DNA of 64,000 nt from Buchnera aphidicola (Cinara strobi) (GCF_900560745.1 NZ_LR025085.1:1-64000); one strand, 5' to 3'; positions 35,789-48,517 are shown, counted from the stretch's first letter. Numbers and translations are program-made. The notes: generated by a model from the letters alone, not told the origin.

Positions 35789-37003
35789 ATGAAAAAAAAA
35801 AATATAAAAAATACGATAGTATTAGCATATTCTGGTGGTTTAGATACTTCGGCAATTATACCTTGGATCAAGGAGAATTATAACTTTAATGTAGTAGCTT
35901 TTGTTGCTAATATTGGTCAATCAAAAAAGGATTTGGATAATATTCAAGAAAAAGCAATTTTATCAGGAGCAATAGATTGCAGAGTAGTTGATTTAAGACA
36001 TGATTTTGTGAGTAATTATGTTTATCCCATGTTAAAAACTGGTTCTATTTATGAAGGACAATATTTATTAGGAACAGCTATTGCTAGACCGTTAATTGCC
36101 AAAGCGCAAGTAGATTTTGCTCATGAAATTCATGCTATTGGTGTAAGCCATGGTGCTACAGGGAAAGGGAATGACCAGGTACGTTTTGAGTTGTCATATG
36201 CGGCTTTAGATCCAGAATTAATTGTAATAGCCCCTTGGAGAGAATGGTCATTTCATTCTAGAGAAGATTTATTAAAATTTTTACGTCAAAAAAATATTTC
36301 TACTAATGTAACTAAAGAAAAGATTTATAGTAGAGATGAAAACATCTTTCATATTTCTACCGAAGGTGGAGTATTAGAGGATCCATGGAATGCTCCTAAT
36401 AATGATTGTTGGGTATGGACACGAAGCGTTTATGACGCTCCTAATGAACCGAAAAAAATATCTTTAACAATTAAAAATGGGAATGTAATAAAAGTCGATC
36501 ATGAAACTTTAAACCCTTATGAATGTTTAAAAAGATTAAATAATTTAGGAAAAATTCATTCTATTGGTCGTGTTGATATTATTGAAAATCGTCTAATAGG
36601 AATTAAATCTAGAGGTTGTTATGAAACGCCCGGAGGAACTATTATTTATCATGCTTTAAGAGGTTTAGAACAATTAATATTGGATCGTGAAAGCATGTAT
36701 TGGAAAAATAAAATTGCATTGGATATGGCTGCTATAATATATGATGGAAAATGGTTTACCCCTGTTCGTCGATCTCTTCAAAAATCTTCGGATATATTAT
36801 CTAGAAGTATTTCTGGAGAAGTAATAGTAGAACTATATAAAGGATCTGTTACTGTTTTACAGAAAAGATCATTACATACATTATATTCTAAAGAATATGC
36901 TACCTTCGGAAAGGATAGTGTATATAATCAAATGGATGCTCATGGTTTTATTCGTTTATTTTCATTATCGTCACGTATTCGAGCATTAAAAAATAAGAAA
37001 TAA
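35789..37003 (+). CDS. argG: Argininosuccinate synthase
   Basis: Joins citrulline and aspartate with ATP. The 404-aa protein is the 400-residue form, with the PP-loop SGGLDTS at the N-terminus, GVSHGATGKGNDQVRFE, and the substrate-binding segments DPWNAPNNDCW and RGCYETPGGT. All expected catalytic motifs look intact, unlike its upstream neighbour argB. Between argB and argH, 61 bp before argH. Confidence 0.96.
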   Translation: MKKKNIKNTIVLAYSGGLDTSAIIPWIKENYNFNVVAFVANIGQSKKDLDNIQEKAILSGAIDCRVVDLRHDFVSNYVYPMLKTGSIYEGQYLLGTAIARPLIAKAQVDFAHEIHAIGVSHGATGKGNDQVRFELSYAALDPELIVIAPWREWSFHSREDLLKFLRQKNISTNVTKEKIYSRDENIFHISTEGGVLEDPWNAPNNDCWVWTRSVYDAPNEPKKISLTIKNGNVIKVDHETLNPYECLKRLNNLGKIHSIGRVDIIENRLIGIKSRGCYETPGGTIIYHALRGLEQLILDRESMYWKNKIALDMAAIIYDGKWFTPVRRSLQKSSDILSRSISGEVIVELYKGSVTVLQKRSLHTLYSKEYATFGKDSVYNQMDAHGFIRLFSLSSRIRALKNKK

Positions 37004-37064
37004 TATGTAGTTAGAAACTATAATAGTTTTTGTTTGATTTTTTTATTTTTTTTGAGGTAAATAT

Positions 37065-38450
37065 ATGGCTCTTTGGGGCGGAAGGTTTTCTGAGTCTTCG
37101 GATATAAAGTTTAAACAGTTTAACAATTCATTATATATAGATTATAGATTAATAAAAGAAGATATACAGTCTTCTATTGCTTGGTCTAAGGTATTATGTA
37201 ATGTAAATATATTAACAAATGAAGAGCAAAAACTGATAGAAAAAACATTGTATTGGATTTTAGAAAAATATTTAAATAACTCTGAAAAGGTATTATCTTC
37301 TGGTGCAGAAGATATTCATAGTTTTATAGAAAATATTTTAATCGATAAAATTGGTAATATAGGAAAAAAACTATATACAGGTAGAAGTCGAAATGATCAA
37401 ATTGCAACTGATTTAAAGTTATGGTGTAAGAATAAGTCTAAAATTATTTGTAAAAAAATTCTTCAGTTACAAAGTATTTTTTTAAGTCAAGCTCGTTTGT
37501 ATCAAGATTCTATTATTCCAGGTTATACTCATTTACAAAAAGCACAACCAATAACATTTTCGTATTGGTGTTTAGCATACATTGAAATGTTAGAAAGAGA
37601 TCGGTTACGAGTATTAGATGTGGTAAAACGTCTAGATTATTCTCCCTTAGGGTCAGGATCTATTTCTGGAACGTCATGGAATATTAATAGAAAAAAATTA
37701 GCAGAGCTTATGGGGTTTACGAGTGTTACAAAAAATGCATTAGATAGTGTATCAGATCGTGATTTTATTTTAGATATTTTATTTACAGCATCTACTAGTA
37801 TGATGCATTTATCTCGATTTTCTGAAGATTTAATCTTTTATAATTCAGGTGAAGTTAATTTCATTGAGTTATCTGACTCTATTACTTCTGGTTCGTCCTT
37901 AATGCCGCAAAAGAAAAATCCTGATATTTTGGAGTTAATTAGAGGAAAATGTAGTGGTGTATATGGATCGTTATTTTCTACATTTACTTTATTAAAAGGT
38001 TTGCCATTATCTTATAATAAAGATTTTCAAGAAGATAAAAAATATTTATTTCAAGGTTTAGATATATGGGAAGAGTGTTTAAGAATGAGTAAATTAGTTT
38101 TAAAGAATATGAGATTAGATACGGAAAGAGCAAGAGTGTTAGCTGAAGAAGGTTACGGGAACGCAACTGAATTAGCTGATTATTTAGTGAGAAAAGGAAT
38201 ATCTTTTCGTGATTCTCATCATATTTCTGGAAAAATTGTTTTAGAGTCTATTCGTCAAAATAAGTTTCTTGAAGAATTAGATTTAGTAACTTTAAAGAAA
38301 TTTTGTCCTGTTATTAAGAAAGATATATATCAAGATTTAACATTAGAAGCATGTTTGGAAAAGAGAAATATAGTTGGTGGTGTTTCTAAAAAGCAAATAA
38401 AAATTGCATTAGATTGTGTAGCTCAGCGTTTATTAATTTTAGAAAAATAA
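37065..38450 (+). CDS. argH: Argininosuccinate lyase
   Basis: Splits argininosuccinate into arginine and fumarate. The 461-aa protein (E. coli 457) has AEDIHSFIE, YTGRSRNDQ, the histidine of PGYTHLQKAQP and the signature loop GSSLMPQKKNPD carrying the catalytic serine. TGAGGTAAATAT precedes the ATG. Active sites appear complete, so citrulline-to-arginine conversion is plausible even if earlier steps are lost. Confidence 0.96.
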   Translation: MALWGGRFSESSDIKFKQFNNSLYIDYRLIKEDIQSSIAWSKVLCNVNILTNEEQKLIEKTLYWILEKYLNNSEKVLSSGAEDIHSFIENILIDKIGNIGKKLYTGRSRNDQIATDLKLWCKNKSKIICKKILQLQSIFLSQARLYQDSIIPGYTHLQKAQPITFSYWCLAYIEMLERDRLRVLDVVKRLDYSPLGSGSISGTSWNINRKKLAELMGFTSVTKNALDSVSDRDFILDILFTASTSMMHLSRFSEDLIFYNSGEVNFIELSDSITSGSSLMPQKKNPDILELIRGKCSGVYGSLFSTFTLLKGLPLSYNKDFQEDKKYLFQGLDIWEECLRMSKLVLKNMRLDTERARVLAEEGYGNATELADYLVRKGISFRDSHHISGKIVLESIRQNKFLEELDLVTLKKFCPVIKKDIYQDLTLEACLEKRNIVGGVSKKQIKIALDCVAQRLLILEK

Positions 38451-38496
38451 GAATATTTTTATTTTAAATAGTATATAGAATTATATTCTTTATGAA

Positions 38497-38525
38497 ATCA
38501 CGCGATATTCTTTATATCGCGTGAT
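38497..38525. terminator. Perfect 11-bp inverted repeat after argH
   Basis: ATCACGCGATA (38497-38507) pairs perfectly with TATCGCGTGAT (38515-38525) around a 7-base loop. It is placed 47 bp after argH and is the most GC-rich stem nearby, with a CGCG core. There is no T run after it, so it may be a 3' end stabiliser or a DNA-level palindrome rather than an intrinsic terminator. Confidence 0.5.
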
Positions 38526-39144
38526 ATTAAGAAGATAGATTTATGATATTTTATAGATTTAATTTTATTAAGATATTATTTTTTTAGTAAAAAGTACTAG
38601 AAATATTTTATAAATCCTTAAGTTTTTTGAATCAATTATTTATTAAAAATAATAATATTATTTATTTGTTTAAATTTATTAAAATTTAGATATTTACATT
38701 CAAATGATAATTCATTAAGAATTATTTCTATCACTACGTTTCTTCAATTAATTAAAAGAATATTTTTAATATTATTTATTTTAAAAAAAAATATTATTTT
38801 TGATTTTTTTTATTTTTTATATCTAGTGAGTATAATACTCATATTATTTTTTTTTGAATAATAATTTATATAATTAGACTATTATTAGGGCATAGTTATG
38901 CTACTTAATATTTATTAGAATAAATATAAATTTTTTGTATATTACAAAATCTTTTAATGAAATTAAATAAAATAAGCATATTATTAAACTTTTTAATTTT
39001 ATTGGTTAGAACAGTTAGTATTATATTACTATGAATGATGATGATATTCGTGAAGTTATTTTTGGTAATAGGCAGCTGTGTTATTAAAACAAATATTTTT
39101 AATTTAGATTGAATTTTTTAATTAAATGTTTTGATTAGTATATT
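38526..39144. other. Gene-free region between argH and rpoD
   Basis: About 620 bp of AT-rich sequence without a recognisable gene. Other Buchnera carry genes between argH and rpoD, so this is likely decayed coding sequence, but no remnant could be identified by eye on either strand. Confidence 0.4.
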
Positions 39145-40986
39145 TTAAGAGTTATCTAAGAAACTTTTTAGTATTTCTGATCGACTAGGATGTCTCAGTT
39201 TTCTTAGTGCTTTTGCTTCAATTTGACGTATTCGTTCTCTTGTAACATCGAATTGTTTTCCAACTTCTTCTAAGGTATGATCTGTATTCATATCAATTCC
39301 AAAGCGCATTCTTAATACTTTTGCTTCTCTTTCCGTTAAACCAGATAAAATATCATTAGTAATGGCTTTTAAACTTTCTGAAGTAGCTGATTCTAAAGGT
39401 AATTCTAAATTTGTATCTTCAATAAAATCACCTAGATGAGCGTCATCATCTTCACCTACAGGAGTTTCCATTGAAATTGGTTCTTTTGCAATTTTTAAAA
39501 CTTTTCTAATTTTTTCTTCTGGGAGTAACATTTTTTCAGATAATTCTTCTGGAGTTGGTTCCCTCCCTATTTCTTGAAGCATTTGTCGTGAAATTCTATT
39601 TAATTTATTAATTGTTTCTATCATGTGCACAGGGATACGGATAGTTCTTGCTTGATCAGCTATGGATCTAGTTATAGCTTGACGTATCCACCATGTTGCA
39701 TAAGTAGAAAATTTATATCCTCTTCGGTATTCAAATTTATCTACAGCTTTCATTAATCCAATATTTCCTTCCTGAATAAGATCTAGAAATTGCAATCCTC
39801 GATTTGTATATTTTTTTGCAATGGAAATCACTAATCTAAGATTTGCTTCTACCATTTCTTTTTTTGCTCTTTTAGCTTTTTCTTCTCCAAGTAGTATTCT
39901 TTTATTCAAATCTTTTGCTTGTTTAATTGTTAATCCTGTTTTTTTTTCAATTTTTAATAATTTCTTTATACTTTTTTTTATATCTTTTTTTATTCGATCT
40001 ATTTTTAAAGGTTGATATTTTTTATTTTTAACAATTATTTTAAACCACTTATTTTTTGTTTTATTTTCTTGAAAAATTTGTAAAAAAATTTTTTTAGGTA
40101 TTTTACAGGTTCTAGTAACCAACTGTAGTATCTCACGTTCCTGTAAGCGAATTTTTTTAATTATTTTTCTCATATTTTTTATTAAATAATCAAATTGCTT
40201 TGGTACTAAACGGAATTGTTTGAATATTTCAGATAATTCATGAATAGCTTGTATGGAATCTATATGATTTCTTTTTTTTTTTTTTATAGTATTATGAGTA
40301 ATGTAATATTGTTTTTTAAGTTGTAAAAATTTCTTTTTTGCTAATTCTGGATCAATATTATTATAATCTTCTATAGTATCTTCGTTTTGTTCTAATTTTA
40401 AATGATTATCTTGGTCTGAAGAAAATGTTTGTTTTATTTGGTTATCTGAAATTTTGTTTAATTTAGATTCTGTATTTATGTCTATAAATCCTGTAATTAA
40501 CTCGGATAGTCTAATATCTCCTGATTCAACTTTATTATATTGTTTTAGTAAATATAATATTGCTTCAGGATATTCTGAGACAGTTCCTTGAACTTGGTTA
40601 ATACCATCCTCAATTCTTTTGGCTATATCTATTTCACCTTCTCGTGTTAGTAGTTCTACCGCTCCCATTTCTCTCATGTACATCCTTACAGGATCTGTTG
40701 TTCTTCCAATTTCCGTTTCTACTGTAGATAAGACATGTGCAGCGGCTTCTACTGAGTCTTCATCAGTATCGGCTGGCGTCTCGTTTATAATTAATTCCTC
40801 GATTTCTCTGGCTTCTTCTACTACTTGAATACCTAAATCTTTTATCATTTGTATGATATTTTTAATTTGGTCTGAGTCAATGATATCATCTGGGAGGTGA
40901 TCATGAACTTCTGAGTATGTTAAATATCCTTGTTCTTTCCCATGTGACACCAATAGTTGTAATTGTGATTTTGGTTTTTTTTTCAT
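39145..40986 (-). CDS. rpoD: RNA polymerase sigma-70 factor RpoD
   Basis: Housekeeping sigma factor. Region 1.1 ([21 protein letters not shown]), 1.2 ([11 protein letters not shown]), 2 ([14 protein letters not shown]), 3 and 4 ([22 protein letters not shown]) are all present. The acidic non-conserved region is shortened and more lysine-rich. From the ATG at 40986 it is 613 aa, aligning with MEQNPQSQL of E. coli; an upstream ATG at 41001 would add five residues. Third gene of the rpsU-dnaG-rpoD operon. Confidence 0.97.
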   Translation of the reverse strand: MKKKPKSQLQLLVSHGKEQGYLTYSEVHDHLPDDIIDSDQIKNIIQMIKDLGIQVVEEAREIEELIINETPADTDEDSVEAAAHVLSTVETEIGRTTDPVRMYMREMGAVELLTREGEIDIAKRIEDGINQVQGTVSEYPEAILYLLKQYNKVESGDIRLSELITGFIDINTESKLNKISDNQIKQTFSSDQDNHLKLEQNEDTIEDYNNIDPELAKKKFLQLKKQYYITHNTIKKKKRNHIDSIQAIHELSEIFKQFRLVPKQFDYLIKNMRKIIKKIRLQEREILQLVTRTCKIPKKIFLQIFQENKTKNKWFKIIVKNKKYQPLKIDRIKKDIKKSIKKLLKIEKKTGLTIKQAKDLNKRILLGEEKAKRAKKEMVEANLRLVISIAKKYTNRGLQFLDLIQEGNIGLMKAVDKFEYRRGYKFSTYATWWIRQAITRSIADQARTIRIPVHMIETINKLNRISRQMLQEIGREPTPEELSEKMLLPEEKIRKVLKIAKEPISMETPVGEDDDAHLGDFIEDTNLELPLESATSESLKAITNDILSGLTEREAKVLRMRFGIDMNTDHTLEEVGKQFDVTRERIRQIEAKALRKLRHPSRSEILKSFLDNS

Positions 40987-41162
40987 AAGACGAATATCCA
41001 TGTACGCTGATTAATTTATTTGCGATAAATAATGATATATATTAAACTATGTAAGTAATTTTTTTATATAGTATTGTGTATATATTTTTATATAAATAAA
41101 TCTTGATTTACTTTATCGTATAACTTATTTAAGGGAGGTATATAGTGACAGAAAATTATTAA

Positions 41163-42944
41163 TTACTGATATATAAAGTTTTTAATTTTTATTAATTTTT
41201 TAGTTATGTTCCATAATTTTTTTTTTTCAGAGGTATTTAACCCGTTTTTTTTTTCTTGTATAATTAACTGATTGTATTGATATTCTAGGTCTTGTATTTC
41301 AAGATTATGTAAGAGTTCCTTAAATATATTATGTACGTTTTTTTTTGAAATCATATGATCCCAAATACTAAAATATTGAAAAATTTTTTCCCATTTAGTA
41401 AATCTATAAAATTCTAAAAGATGCCCAGTTTTAAAGATTTTTTTTTTAATAATTAATTGAATTAAATCTATAAAAATGCTTTTTCCGTTAATTTGAAATG
41501 TTTGAATTTTTTTAATATTTTTGATTTTTTTTACTAATATTGGATTTTGTATAATTAAACTTATTAGTAATCGCATTGTAGTCATTTTAATTGTTTTAAT
41601 TTTTAATGGACTGGTATTTTTTTTTTTGATTTTAATTAATTTTTTTAATTGGTATGTATCTAATATCCCTATCGTATCCCCTAAAATTTTTCTTAGATGA
41701 ATCTTTATGACCGTGCTAGGTATTTTTTTAATTAATGGAATTATGAATAGGCTTAGTTTAATGCAATCCTGAATACAGTTAAAATTAATTTTGTAAGGAA
41801 TTCTTTTAAATAAAAATGAATAGAGTGGTTCAGATTGCTGTATTCTTTTTTCAAATTTTTTCTTTCCTTCTTTATGAATTAAACTACTAGGATCTTCATT
41901 ATTAGGTAATAACAAAAAATCTATTTTATAGTGATCATATAAAAAAGGTAGACATGTATTTAGTAAGGCCCAATTTGCTTTTCGACCAGCATCATCTCCA
42001 TCAAAACAAAATATAATATTTTTACTAATCTGAAAAAGTTTTTTTACTTGATATGAAGTAATTATTGTTCCTAGTAAAGCTACTGCATAGTTAATTTTAA
42101 ATTGAGTTAGTGAAATAACATCTAAATATCCCTCTACTACTAATATTTTTTTAGGTTTAGGATTATGTAAATAAAGTTCGTATATTCCGTATAGGTTTTT
42201 TTTTTTATGAAATGTTATTGTTTCAGGTGAATTTAGGTATTTAGGGTAATTTTTATCATTTACTATTCTTCCTCCAAAACCTTTTATTCTACCGTATTGA
42301 TCTTTTATTGGAAATATAATTCTTTTTTTAAATCGATCAATATAATTATTTTTTATATTTTGAATGCTTATCCCACAATCTATTAAAATAGATGTATTAA
42401 TAGCAGTTTTTTCTTTAATATAATTAGTTATTTGATTATTTTCTGATATTGCGAATCCTAATGAAAATTTTTTCATTGATATATATGTAATCCCGCGTTT
42501 AACTAAGTAACTATATGCTTCATTTGGAATTTTAAGTAAATTTTTTTTATATATACTTGATATTTTTTTTAAAAGAAAATATATATTTTTTTTATAAAAA
42601 TATTTTTTTTTTAATTCACTATTTTTTTGAATGTAAGGTAAATCAATTCCGTTTAATTCAGTTAATTCTTTAATGCTACTTAAGAAGTCTAATTTTTCAT
42701 GTTTAATAAGAAAGTCTATTGCATTCCCGTGTACCCCGCACCCAAAGCAATAAAAAAATTGTTTTTGTGGATTTACTGTAAATGATGGTGTTTTTTCATA
42801 GTGAAAAGGACATAAAGTTTTATAATTATTACCAGTTTTTTTTAATGAAAGATGTTTGTTGATTAATTCTACAATATCCGTACGTTCTATTAATTCATGG
42901 ATAAAATTTTGAGGGATTTTTTTTCTCGGTTTTTTAATTATCAT
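41163..42944 (-). CDS. dnaG: DNA primase
   Basis: Makes RNA primers at the fork. It has the N-terminal zinc ribbon (CPFH...YCFGCG), the TOPRIM core (VVEGYLDVISL, FCFDGDDAGRKA) and a C-terminal helicase-binding domain that is poorly conserved and rich in lysine and isoleucine. 593 aa against 581 in E. coli. Between rpsU and rpoD, the conserved macromolecular-synthesis operon. Confidence 0.95.
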   Translation of the reverse strand: MIIKKPRKKIPQNFIHELIERTDIVELINKHLSLKKTGNNYKTLCPFHYEKTPSFTVNPQKQFFYCFGCGVHGNAIDFLIKHEKLDFLSSIKELTELNGIDLPYIQKNSELKKKYFYKKNIYFLLKKISSIYKKNLLKIPNEAYSYLVKRGITYISMKKFSLGFAISENNQITNYIKEKTAINTSILIDCGISIQNIKNNYIDRFKKRIIFPIKDQYGRIKGFGGRIVNDKNYPKYLNSPETITFHKKKNLYGIYELYLHNPKPKKILVVEGYLDVISLTQFKINYAVALLGTIITSYQVKKLFQISKNIIFCFDGDDAGRKANWALLNTCLPFLYDHYKIDFLLLPNNEDPSSLIHKEGKKKFEKRIQQSEPLYSFLFKRIPYKINFNCIQDCIKLSLFIIPLIKKIPSTVIKIHLRKILGDTIGILDTYQLKKLIKIKKKNTSPLKIKTIKMTTMRLLISLIIQNPILVKKIKNIKKIQTFQINGKSIFIDLIQLIIKKKIFKTGHLLEFYRFTKWEKIFQYFSIWDHMISKKNVHNIFKELLHNLEIQDLEYQYNQLIIQEKKNGLNTSEKKKLWNITKKLIKIKNFIYQ

Positions 42945-43025
42945 ATATTAATTTTTAATTTTTTTCGACCGTCATTATTTAAAATAAACGGTCTCAATAT
43001 TTTAGAGTATTAAAATAATTATTTA

Positions 43026-43241
43026 TTAATACATTCGTATACGTTTAGAATTTTCTCGTGCTAGTTTTTTAGCTAATCGTTTAATAGCTGATGCTTTTGA
43101 TCTTTTTCTTTTAGTAGTAGGTTTTTCATAAAATTCTCTTCTACGTATCTCTGCGAGTATTCCAGCTTTTTCACAAGATCTCTTAAATCTTCGTAGAGCA
43201 ACATCAAAGGGTTCATTTTCTCTGATTTTAATGAAGGGCAT
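43026..43241 (-). CDS. rpsU: 30S ribosomal protein S21
   Basis: Small basic protein near the anti-Shine-Dalgarno region of 16S rRNA. The 71-aa frame from the ATG at 43241 ([20 protein letters not shown]) has exactly the E. coli length. An upstream ATG at 43253 would add four residues unlike relatives, and the GGGA between them can serve as ribosome site. First gene of the rpsU-dnaG-rpoD operon, divergent from tsaD with about 220 bp between them. Confidence 0.96.
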   Translation of the reverse strand: MPFIKIRENEPFDVALRRFKRSCEKAGILAEIRRREFYEKPTTKRKRSKASAIKRLAKKLARENSKRIRMY

Positions 43242-43464
43242 AATCATTCCCATGTAGGTTTCTTATTTTTTAAAGCGGATTTTTATATTTTAAATTAACA
43301 AAAATAAACAATTTATTTAGATAAAATATAATTTTATTCAAATATATTATATGAATAATTTTTTGTTTAGTATATATTATATCATATTTATTTAATATAC
43401 ATTACGCGATATATATTCTATATTTTGTTAATTAAAAATTTAATAATTTAATTTTGGAAGAATT

Positions 43465-44493
43465 ATGAAAATATTAGGAATAGAAACTTCGTGTGACGAT
43501 ACTTCTGTAGCTATTTATGATGAAAAATTAGGATTAGTTTTTCATTCTACTTTAAATCAAAATAAAGTTCATGCCCCATTTCACGGAATTGTACCTGAAT
43601 TAGCAGCTAGATCTCATTTAGAAAAATTAATTTTATTGGTTAAAAAAGTTGTTTTAAAATTTTCTATTGATATGAAATTAGGTGTTCATAGTGGAGTTTT
43701 GAATGCTATAGCTTATACAACAGGTCCCGGTTTAGTTGGATCATTATTAGTTGGAGCAACTATTGCTTGCTCGTTATCTTTTTCTTTAGGTATTCCTTGT
43801 ATTTTAGTTAATCATTTAGAAGGACATTTATTATCGTTTATGTTAAATAATACAAAAGATACGTTTCCTTTTTTAGTGTTATTAGTATCAGGTGCTCATA
43901 CGCAATTAATTGATGCTCAGCGTTTAGGAAAGTATTCTATATTAGGAGATACTTTAGATGATTCTGTTGGAAATATTTTTGATTATATAGCAAGATTATT
44001 AGGTTTAGGTTATCCTGGTGGTAAAAAATTGTCGAATTTAGCAAAACATGGTTGGTCGGGAAAATATTTTTTTCCTCGTCCAATGACTAAATATCCTAAT
44101 TTAAATTTTAGTTTTTCTGGTTTAAAGACACATGTAAAAAATGTTATTTTAAGTAGTTCTGGTTCTTGTCAAGAAAAAGCTAATATTGCTAAAGCTTTTG
44201 AAGAAGCTGTAGTAGATACTTTAGTCATAAAGTGTGAGTTAGCTCTTAGAAAAACTAATTTAAGGAATATTCTTGTTTGTGGTGGAGTAAGTTCAAATTC
44301 CTTATTAAGAAAAAAATTAAAATTTTTAACAAGATCATATAACGGGCGGTTTATTGTTTCTAAAAAAAAATTTTGTACAGATAATGCAGCTATGATTGCA
44401 TATGTAGGTTTTTTGAGATATAAATTAGGTTTATATTTTGAAGATACATTAATTTCAGTGCATCCAAATTTATTGATTAATGACATGATTTAA
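43465..44493 (+). CDS. tsaD: tRNA N6-threonylcarbamoyladenosine synthesis protein TsaD
   Basis: Transfers threonylcarbamoyl to A37 of ANN-decoding tRNAs, with TsaB, TsaC and TsaE in E. coli. Seen: MKILGIETSCDDTSVAI, the metal-binding histidines in NHLEGHLLS, GDTLDDSVGNIFDYIARLLG and CGGVSSNSLLR. 342 aa (E. coli 337). GGAAG precedes the ATG. The partner genes are outside this window. Confidence 0.95.
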   Translation: MKILGIETSCDDTSVAIYDEKLGLVFHSTLNQNKVHAPFHGIVPELAARSHLEKLILLVKKVVLKFSIDMKLGVHSGVLNAIAYTTGPGLVGSLLVGATIACSLSFSLGIPCILVNHLEGHLLSFMLNNTKDTFPFLVLLVSGAHTQLIDAQRLGKYSILGDTLDDSVGNIFDYIARLLGLGYPGGKKLSNLAKHGWSGKYFFPRPMTKYPNLNFSFSGLKTHVKNVILSSSGSCQEKANIAKAFEEAVVDTLVIKCELALRKTNLRNILVCGGVSSNSLLRKKLKFLTRSYNGRFIVSKKKFCTDNAAMIAYVGFLRYKLGLYFEDTLISVHPNLLINDMI

Positions 44494-44639
44494 TCATTTT
44501 TATAATAAACATTATAATTAGATTTGTCATACAAAATATATTATTAATTATCAAAATATTACTATAAAATTATTATTACTTTTTATATTAAAGTAATTTT
44601 TATAATTTTTATACTTTTTATTTTATCGTGGGTATAGTT

Positions 44640-45872
44640 TTGAAAATTTATTTAGTTGGAGGAGCGGTTCGAAATCGCTTATTAGGTTTCCCTATTAATG
44701 ATCGTGATTGGGTAGTAGTAGGTTCTAGTCCTCAGGATATGTTAAAAAAAAAATATCAACAAGTAGGAAAAGATTTTCCTGTTTTTATACACCCAATTAC
44801 TCATGAAGAGTATGCTTTAGCAAGAACTGAAAAAAAAAATGGATTGGGTTATTTAGGTTTTTTATGTAATTTTTCTCCTAATATTACTTTAAAAGAAGAT
44901 CTGATGAGGCGTGATTTAACTATTAACTCAATGGCACAAGATGAATCAGGAAAAATTATTGATTTTTTTGGTGGTCAAAAAGATATTAAGAGGAGAGTTT
45001 TAAGACATGTATCTTCTTCTTTTAAAGAAGATCCTTTAAGGGTGCTTCGAGTTGCTCGGTTTGCTGCAATGTTATCACATTTAGGTTTTTATATTTCAAA
45101 AAAAACTTTGTCTTTCATGAAAAGTATTTGTAATAGTAAAGAATTATTATATTTAACTCCAGAGCGAATATGGAAAGAAACTTATAAGGGGTTATGCACT
45201 CCTAATCCCCAAGTTTATTTTCAAGTACTTCATCGTTGTAATGCGTTAATGTATTTATTTCCAGAAATTAATTATTTTTATTCAAGAGAATTTTCTTCTG
45301 TATTTGCTAACAAATATATTAATATTGTTAACAAAAGTTTTATTCAATTATCTAGAGTTTCTAAGAAGACTCAAAATGTTGATATTCGTTTAGCTTATTT
45401 TTTTCAATTTGTTGGTCAAATTTATTTTTTCTCTCATATGAATAAAAAAAATATTTTTTTTTGTAAAAATTCAGTTTTTTTATTAAATAACTTATTTAAA
45501 AGATTAAAGGTTCCTAAAGAAACGCAGAAATTTTCGATATTATTATGCGGATTCCATTATTTTTTACAAACTATAGAAATACAAAGTTCTGAGCTAATTG
45601 TTAATTTTTTTAATATCATGGATTTATGGAGAAAACCAAACCGGGTGGATCAATTATTATACTTAGATTTTGATTATGATTTAACATTTTATAAAAGTAT
45701 TAATCGAAATAAATCATTAGGTTTTTTGTTACAACGCATGTTTTTAATTGTTAAAACTGTATCTATTGATTCACTTTCAGATAAAAAGTTATTTCAAGGT
45801 ATTCAAATAAAAAATGAATTGTATCGTTTGCGAGTACAGAGATTACAACAATGGAGAAAAAATAATTTTTGA
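44640..45872 (+). CDS. cca: tRNA nucleotidyltransferase (CCA-adding enzyme)
   Basis: Adds CCA to tRNA 3' ends. The catalytic head is complete: GGAVRNRLL, the acidic pair in [21 protein letters not shown] and [14 protein letters not shown]. The C-terminal HD domain, which in E. coli has phosphohydrolase activity, has lost its signature: CHDLGKG is FQFVGQI and the HGHG segment is gone. The TTG at 44640 matches the E. coli start MKIYLVGG; a GTG at 44628 would add four residues, but GTGGG there can instead act as ribosome site. About 410 aa. Since none of the seven tRNA genes here encodes CCA, the enzyme should be essential. Confidence 0.93.
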   Translation: MKIYLVGGAVRNRLLGFPINDRDWVVVGSSPQDMLKKKYQQVGKDFPVFIHPITHEEYALARTEKKNGLGYLGFLCNFSPNITLKEDLMRRDLTINSMAQDESGKIIDFFGGQKDIKRRVLRHVSSSFKEDPLRVLRVARFAAMLSHLGFYISKKTLSFMKSICNSKELLYLTPERIWKETYKGLCTPNPQVYFQVLHRCNALMYLFPEINYFYSREFSSVFANKYINIVNKSFIQLSRVSKKTQNVDIRLAYFFQFVGQIYFFSHMNKKNIFFCKNSVFLLNNLFKRLKVPKETQKFSILLCGFHYFLQTIEIQSSELIVNFFNIMDLWRKPNRVDQLLYLDFDYDLTFYKSINRNKSLGFLLQRMFLIVKTVSIDSLSDKKLFQGIQIKNELYRLRVQRLQQWRKNNF

Positions 45873-46017
45873 TTTTTTGCTTTTTTATAGGTGTTACAAT
45901 TTTATTTTTATAAATTTTAATTTTTTTTTAAAAAAATATATCACTTTTATTAAAGTAAAATTTACTATTTTGGTTTTCTATATATATTCCATCGTTTTTC
46001 TAGTTTTTATTTATTAA

Positions 46018-46054
46018 ATTATATTCATTATTGTAATGAATATAATTTTTTTTA
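46018..46054. terminator. Bidirectional terminator between cca and crr
   Basis: A perfect 12-bp stem, ATTATATTCATT (46018-46029) and AATGAATATAAT (46035-46046), with a 5-base loop, followed by a T run on the plus strand. It lies between the convergent ends of cca and the crr remnant. The flanking A-rich left side could also serve the minus strand. Confidence 0.65.
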
Positions 46055-46060
46055 AAAAAT

Positions 46061-46498
46061 TTATATTACTGCTAATATACTGATTCCAGCTCGTACATAG
46101 TATAAAAAATTTTTTTTTTTCTTCATTTTTTTGTTACTATATATTTTTATTAATGTATCAAGATTTATAATATTTTTTTTTATATTAGAGTTTTTTATGG
46201 TAAAAATAATAGTTCCGGCACAAATCTTTTGATTTTTTTTATTTTTAATCATTTGATATACTTTATTTTTTTTTTTATATTTATTTTTTATTGTAATTGT
46301 TATATTTGAATCTAATTGCATTATGAAAGACATTTTTTCTAATTGACAATTATAAATAATTCCGTTACATGGAGCAACAATGATGTTTCCTTGAGAGCAT
46401 ATAGTTATTTTTTTTTTATAAATTTTATTTTTTTTTTTTTCAAAGATTTTTTTGATATTTCCAGAGATTGGTGAAAAAATATATTTTTTATTATCCAT
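46061..46498 (-). CDS. crr: Degraded EIIA-Glc (crr) lacking phosphorelay histidines
   Basis: Homologue of the glucose-specific EIIA component of the phosphotransferase system. The fold is recognisable: FSPISGNI, IVAPCNGII and KICAGTIIFTI match E. coli FAPLSGEI-type, MVAPVDGTI and VKVGDTVIEF strands. But both histidines are gone: E. coli H75 aligns with Met56 and H90 with Lys71, 15 residues apart as in E. coli. At 145 aa it also lacks the N-terminal membrane helix. AAGGAT precedes the ATG. ptsH, ptsI and cysK, expected next to it, are absent; ligA follows after 198 bp. It cannot accept phosphate in the normal way and is probably a pseudogene in waiting. Confidence 0.75.
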   Translation of the reverse strand: MDNKKYIFSPISGNIKKIFEKKKNKIYKKKITICSQGNIIVAPCNGIIYNCQLEKMSFIMQLDSNITITIKNKYKKKNKVYQMIKNKKNQKICAGTIIFTIKNSNIKKNIINLDTLIKIYSNKKMKKKKNFLYYVRAGISILAVI

Positions 46499-46669
46499 TT
46501 TTATATATCCTTATAATTTTATATATAATTAACTGTTTATATTTTTAGTAGTTATTTTTAGAAGTTTTATAGAGTTCAATTTAATTTTAGATTAAAGATT
46601 TTTTTTATTTTATTTATAAAAGCGTTTATTTTGAATTTTTGAAGTATTGATTGATTTTTATTAATATGA

Positions 46670-48475
<1,806 letters not shown>

Positions 48476-48517
48476 TTATTTTTTATATATAAATTAAATT
48501 GATAAATATTAAAGTAT

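Noticed and set aside
38526..39144. Pseudogene remnant between argH and rpoD
   Set aside because: Loss of genes here is likely, but no peptide fragment on either strand matched a family convincingly.
45814..46017. 67-aa frame after cca
   Set aside because: It overlaps the cca end in another frame and continues into hydrophobic low-complexity sequence before the terminator; no homology.
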